Positions 61,921-64,000 of a stretch of DNA of 64,000 nt are shown one piece after another. The stretch is taken from contig CAZPWS010000012.1 of assembly GCA_964590225.1 (NCBI GenBank), forward strand, positions 6,697 to 70,696, read 5' to 3'. The translations under genes were made by a program, and so were the position numbers. The notes under the pieces are model-generated. The model saw only the letters and a list, made by a program, of their open reading frames with translations, had not been told where the DNA came from and did not search any database. Numbering within the stretch: position 1 is the stretch's first letter; every line of letters starts with the position of its first letter. This DNA is from JAEUSG01 sp964590225 (GTDB taxonomy: Bacteria > Fibrobacterota > OXYB2-FULL-49-7 > JAEUSG01).

Positions 61921-62598
61921 TTAATCCTTTACAATAAGACCATCGCGGATTTTAACCACATTTTTTGTGTATTTAAGAACATTCGGGTCGTGTGAAGAAA
62001 ATATAATGGTGGTTTTTTCCTTTTCGTTCATTAGGCGCATAAGATCAAGTATTTGGGCTCCTGTTACGGAGTCGAGATTTGCAGTCGGTTCGTCGGCAAG
62101 AACAATATCGGGATTTGTAACAAGTGCTCTCGCGATAGCAACCCTCTGCCGCTGTCCGCCAGAAAGTTCAGCCGGCCTGTGGTGTGCATATTCAGAGAGT
62201 CCGACTGCTTCTATTAGTTTGTCCGCCCGCTGGTGTACTTCGGCCGCTGATAATTTTTTCATAAGTAAAAGAGGAAATTCAACATTTTCGCGTGCATCGA
62301 GCACTGGAATCAGGTTAAATGTCTGGAAGATAAAACCGATTTTATGCAATCTAAGATCCGTAATTTTTTTATCGTTCATCTTGGTTATTTCTTCGCCAGC
62401 CACCTTTACGCTTCCTTCTGTTGCGAAATCAATACAGCCTATAACATTCAGCAGGGTAGTTTTTCCGCTGCCAGAAGGGCCTATTATGCACTGTAGGCTA
62501 CCCTTCTCAATGTCGAGATCAACACCACGAACGGCATTTACCGTTGTGTTGCCCAAAGAATAATCTTTCTTTAGTCCACGAATTTCAATAATGTTCAT
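61921..62598 (-). CDS. LolD/MacB-type ABC transporter ATP-binding protein
   Basis: A 225-residue ATPase. Walker A GPSGSGKTTLLN, Q-loop FQTFNLIPVLDARENV, signature LSGGQRQRVAIARAL, Walker B IVLADEPTANLDS and the switch His in FSSHDPNV are all intact. Length and the FxxFNLIPVL pattern fit the LolD/MacB/YknY class that pairs with FtsX-type permeases. The ATG at 62598 follows AAAGGAG; an in-frame start at 62658 would run into the preceding small gene. Confidence 0.94.
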   Translation of the reverse strand: MNIIEIRGLKKDYSLGNTTVNAVRGVDLDIEKGSLQCIIGPSGSGKTTLLNVIGCIDFATEGSVKVAGEEITKMNDKKITDLRLHKIGFIFQTFNLIPVLDARENVEFPLLLMKKLSAAEVHQRADKLIEAVGLSEYAHHRPAELSGGQRQRVAIARALVTNPDIVLADEPTANLDSVTGAQILDLMRLMNEKEKTTIIFSSHDPNVLKYTKNVVKIRDGLIVKD

Positions 62599-62614
62599 AT
62601 AAGTAGTTTCTCCT

Positions 62615-62827
62615 TTATTTCTTACAAATACTCCGTCCCGCCGAGAATATAATTGCAAATGGCAACCAAATGGGAGTTGTTAAGACTGCCCACTTGATAA
62701 AAAAGAAAACAAGATAGAAGACGGCGGGTACAATTGTAAAAATCAGCCATTTTTGGGAAAGAATGCTGATATCGTACTGGAACATCCCGAACAGCATATT
62801 TATGTACTGGAGCGCAATCTCTTTCAT
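62615..62827 (-). CDS. Small membrane protein
   Basis: A 70-residue protein with two hydrophobic segments (WLIFTIVPAVFYLVFFFIKW and LTTPIWLPFAIIFSAG) and a basic C-terminus. A good ribosome-binding site (AGGAGGG) precedes the ATG. It lies between the SHOCT-like gene and the ABC ATPase gene. Small two-helix proteins often accompany SHOCT/DUF2089 regulators; function unknown. Confidence 0.72.
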   Translation of the reverse strand: MKEIALQYINMLFGMFQYDISILSQKWLIFTIVPAVFYLVFFFIKWAVLTTPIWLPFAIIFSAGRSICKK

Positions 62828-62848
62828 GGCAAAACCCTCCTTTTAAAT

Positions 62849-63259
62849 TTATTCGCCGCAGAAAACCCGCACATTGTCGCCATTGCGGGCCTTCACATTT
62901 ATTTCCATATCGCTCAAGTGACGGAGAAGCTCTTCAACATGTTCCGGCTTGATTCCGGAAATATCAAACGACATTCCATGCTCTTTTATTGCTCTATTTA
63001 TGTGGTCGGCAGCATGTGGCGGAATAAGCGTAGTGAATTTCATGCCAGCACGCAATAGCCCGACGGGTATTCTTATGTCAACATTATCTTCGCCCGTCAC
63101 TTTAACAAAAAGGTATTTTGGGGTCACATTAGATTGGTTACAAGTATTAGAACGCTTTATCTCTCCCTCTCCAAGCAAAGCCGTTAGGAGCGCATCGGCT
63201 TCTTCGACAGTAATTTTACCTTCGGCAACCATTTTTAAAATTCTATTTCTATCGTTCAT
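62849..63259 (-). CDS. SHOCT-like/DUF4097-associated cytoplasmic protein
   Basis: A 136-residue protein. The N-terminal about 35 residues (RNRILKMVAEGKITVEEADALLTAL) form the SHOCT-like helical hairpin found in YvlB/LiaX-type stress proteins. The remainder (LFVKVTGEDNVDIRIPVGLL, DISGIKPEHVEELLRHLSD, VKARNGDNVRVFCGE) is a short alpha+beta region. It likely binds a partner or senses envelope state for the operon. It shares the operon with a DUF2089-like regulator whose C-terminus ends in a similar hairpin (DKLEKGELSVYEAIERL). Confidence 0.75.
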   Translation of the reverse strand: MNDRNRILKMVAEGKITVEEADALLTALLGEGEIKRSNTCNQSNVTPKYLFVKVTGEDNVDIRIPVGLLRAGMKFTTLIPPHAADHINRAIKEHGMSFDISGIKPEHVEELLRHLSDMEINVKARNGDNVRVFCGE

Positions 63260-63271
63260 GATAATGCCCTT

Positions 63272-63559
63272 TTACTGAATGCTTATTTCAATTGCGCCAC
63301 ATTTCCGCTTTTTAGCAACATTGATCTTTAGTCCATTGAGAGAGCATAGAAGCCCATAAAATGCGCTAAAGAGTGGCATAAGCCTGAAATTCCGCCTGAG
63401 TATGTAAAGGAAAAAGTCTGCCAGCAGGAATATGACTAATTTAAGGACAGCGATTGGTAGCAGGAGCAGCCAGAACAGAAGCAGTGGGAGAATTATCCTG
63501 ACTGGAAAACCACTTCGACTTGTGAATTTTATAATGCAAAAAAATGGTGGTCGCATCAT
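63272..63559 (-). CDS. Small membrane protein
   Basis: A 95-residue protein with one long hydrophobic region (IILPLLLFWLLLLPIAVLKLVIFLLADFFLYIL), probably two helices or a re-entrant hairpin, and a basic C-terminal part (NVAKKRKCGAIEISIQ). The start codon overlaps the upstream TGA (ATGATG), so it is coupled to the regulator. Function unknown. Confidence 0.65.
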   Translation of the reverse strand: MMRPPFFCIIKFTSRSGFPVRIILPLLLFWLLLLPIAVLKLVIFLLADFFLYILRRNFRLMPLFSAFYGLLCSLNGLKINVAKKRKCGAIEISIQ

Positions 63560-63915
63560 TGTTTTAATCTTTCAATGGCCTCATAAACAGATAGCTCCCC
63601 CTTTTCGAGCTTGTCAAGAACGGTGCTATTTGAGCCCGTTTTTACAGGAGCTACAAGCGCTAGCTTTTCTGATATTTTATTAAGCCTGTTCTTTATTGTT
63701 GGATAACTGACTCCAAAAGCCTGTTCCATCTCTTTGATTGAGCCATGCGTTTTAATGAAGTGGGCTACAAAAATTTGATCTTCATCAGATAAACGGGCGA
63801 GGTGGGGAAGTTCGAAATGGCCACTTATTTTGATTTTGGTGTCGGAAAGCTCAACTTCTGTAACCGCAAAATCTCTATTTTTTGTTAGACTTGTTAGCTC
63901 AAACCAGGAGGCCAT
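63556..63915 (-). CDS. DUF2089-like transcriptional regulator
   Basis: A 119-residue protein. A helix-turn-helix of the sigma/DUF2089 type occupies about residues 40-80 (LARLSDEDQIFVAHFIKTHG, SIKEMEQAFGVSYPTIKNRL). The C-terminal SHOCT-like hairpin (VLDKLEKGELSVYEAIERLK) resembles the start of the protein two genes downstream. The N-terminal zinc-finger of longer DUF2089 proteins is not obvious here. It is the first gene of the export operon (AAAGGAG ahead of the ATG) and is likely its regulator. Confidence 0.8.
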   Translation of the reverse strand: MASWFELTSLTKNRDFAVTEVELSDTKIKISGHFELPHLARLSDEDQIFVAHFIKTHGSIKEMEQAFGVSYPTIKNRLNKISEKLALVAPVKTGSNSTVLDKLEKGELSVYEAIERLKQ

Positions 63916-63963
63916 TTCATCTCCTTTTTGAAGCTAAGATATCATAGGGAATCTCTAAAAATT

Positions 63964-63997
63964 AGTTGATTTTTCATAAAACACTTGCTAATCAACT
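63964..63997. promoter_or_regulatory. Inverted repeat upstream of the export operon
   Basis: AGTTGATT (63964-63971) and AATCAACT (63990-63997) are perfect 8-bp arms separated by 18 bp, about 50-80 bp upstream of the regulator start. Spacing suits a dimer binding two successive helix faces; it could be the regulator's own operator. The promoter boxes are not clear, and the window ends here. Confidence 0.4.
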
Positions 63998-64000
63998 GTA

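Noticed and set aside
61967..62563. 198-codon plus-strand open frame opposite the ABC ATPase gene
   Set aside because: It is antisense to a gene with all ABC motifs and its translation has no recognisable family pattern; long antisense frames follow from the codon bias of the real gene.
1..64000. CRISPR arrays, tRNA or rRNA genes
   Set aside because: No regularly spaced short repeats and no recognisable tRNA T-arm or rRNA motifs were seen on either strand. A covariance-model search would be needed to exclude a divergent tRNA.

Overview
The window looks like a chromosome segment of a Gram-negative bacterium of the FCB supergroup, most likely a Fibrobacterota-type or related uncultured lineage. 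This is inferred from secreted proteins ending in NPFNPTT-type (FlgD-like, T9SS-type-A-like) C-terminal domains, metal-dependent-type KdsA (Kdo, hence LPS), a TolB-propeller/barrel giant, LolA/FtsX-type export genes and outer-membrane-barrel-like proteins. No rRNA, tRNA or CRISPR array was recognised. One run of 100 Ns (34719-34818) is a scaffold gap.

Region 1 (1-8.1 kb) is a run of secreted or lipoprotein genes, many with the sorting domain. It contains an IS630-family element (1785-2899) inserted at a TA inside a zinc-metallopeptidase gene; removing the element and one TA restores a single 529-residue frame. Three unrelated secreted proteins share an exactly 255-nt 3' cassette, and an orphan relic of a similar domain lies between two of them.

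Region 2 (8.2-22.4 kb) is ordinary housekeeping: a HEAT-repeat protein, a peptidase-MA/TolB-propeller/barrel protein, a DinG-like helicase with an exonuclease domain, a 58-residue zinc-ribbon protein, an FAD dehydrogenase, STAS proteins, a beta-CASP nuclease, a cNMP-binding protein, kdsA, a HAD phosphatase and a BASS-like transporter. Most are tightly packed or overlapping on the plus strand.

Region 3 (22.4-28 kb) is accessory. A 3,556-bp module (SUMF1-fold protein plus beta-propeller protein) sits between 158-bp direct repeats made from the 3' end of the BASS-like gene. A chemoreceptor and two gene fragments follow, then clpB and three tandem glycosyltransferase/TPR genes (30.6-34.6 kb).

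Region 4 (34.6-45.5 kb) is a roughly 3-kb tandem duplication of two secreted propeller-like proteins, followed by a membrane-spanning AraC regulator translationally coupled to a mutarotase-like protein, with a beta-phosphoglucomutase-like HAD enzyme next to it. A six-hairpin glycosidase is divergent and starts an overlapping envelope gene chain (DUF1460-type amidase-fold protein, two secreted proteins, GT39, GtrA). An MsrB-MsrA lipoprotein follows.

Region 5 (51.2-56.4 kb) is a sugar-catabolism operon, minus strand: Gfo/Idh/MocA, TIM-barrel isomerase, Gfo/Idh/MocA, TIM-barrel isomerase, LacI. It has a clear promoter bracketed by two near-identical palindromic operators. Region 6 (56.5-63.9 kb) is a nine-gene minus-strand operon: DUF2089-like regulator, small membrane protein, SHOCT-like protein, small membrane protein, LolD-like ATPase, two FtsX permeases, LolA-like protein, outer-membrane barrel. 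It is probably a dedicated lipoprotein or lipid export machine.
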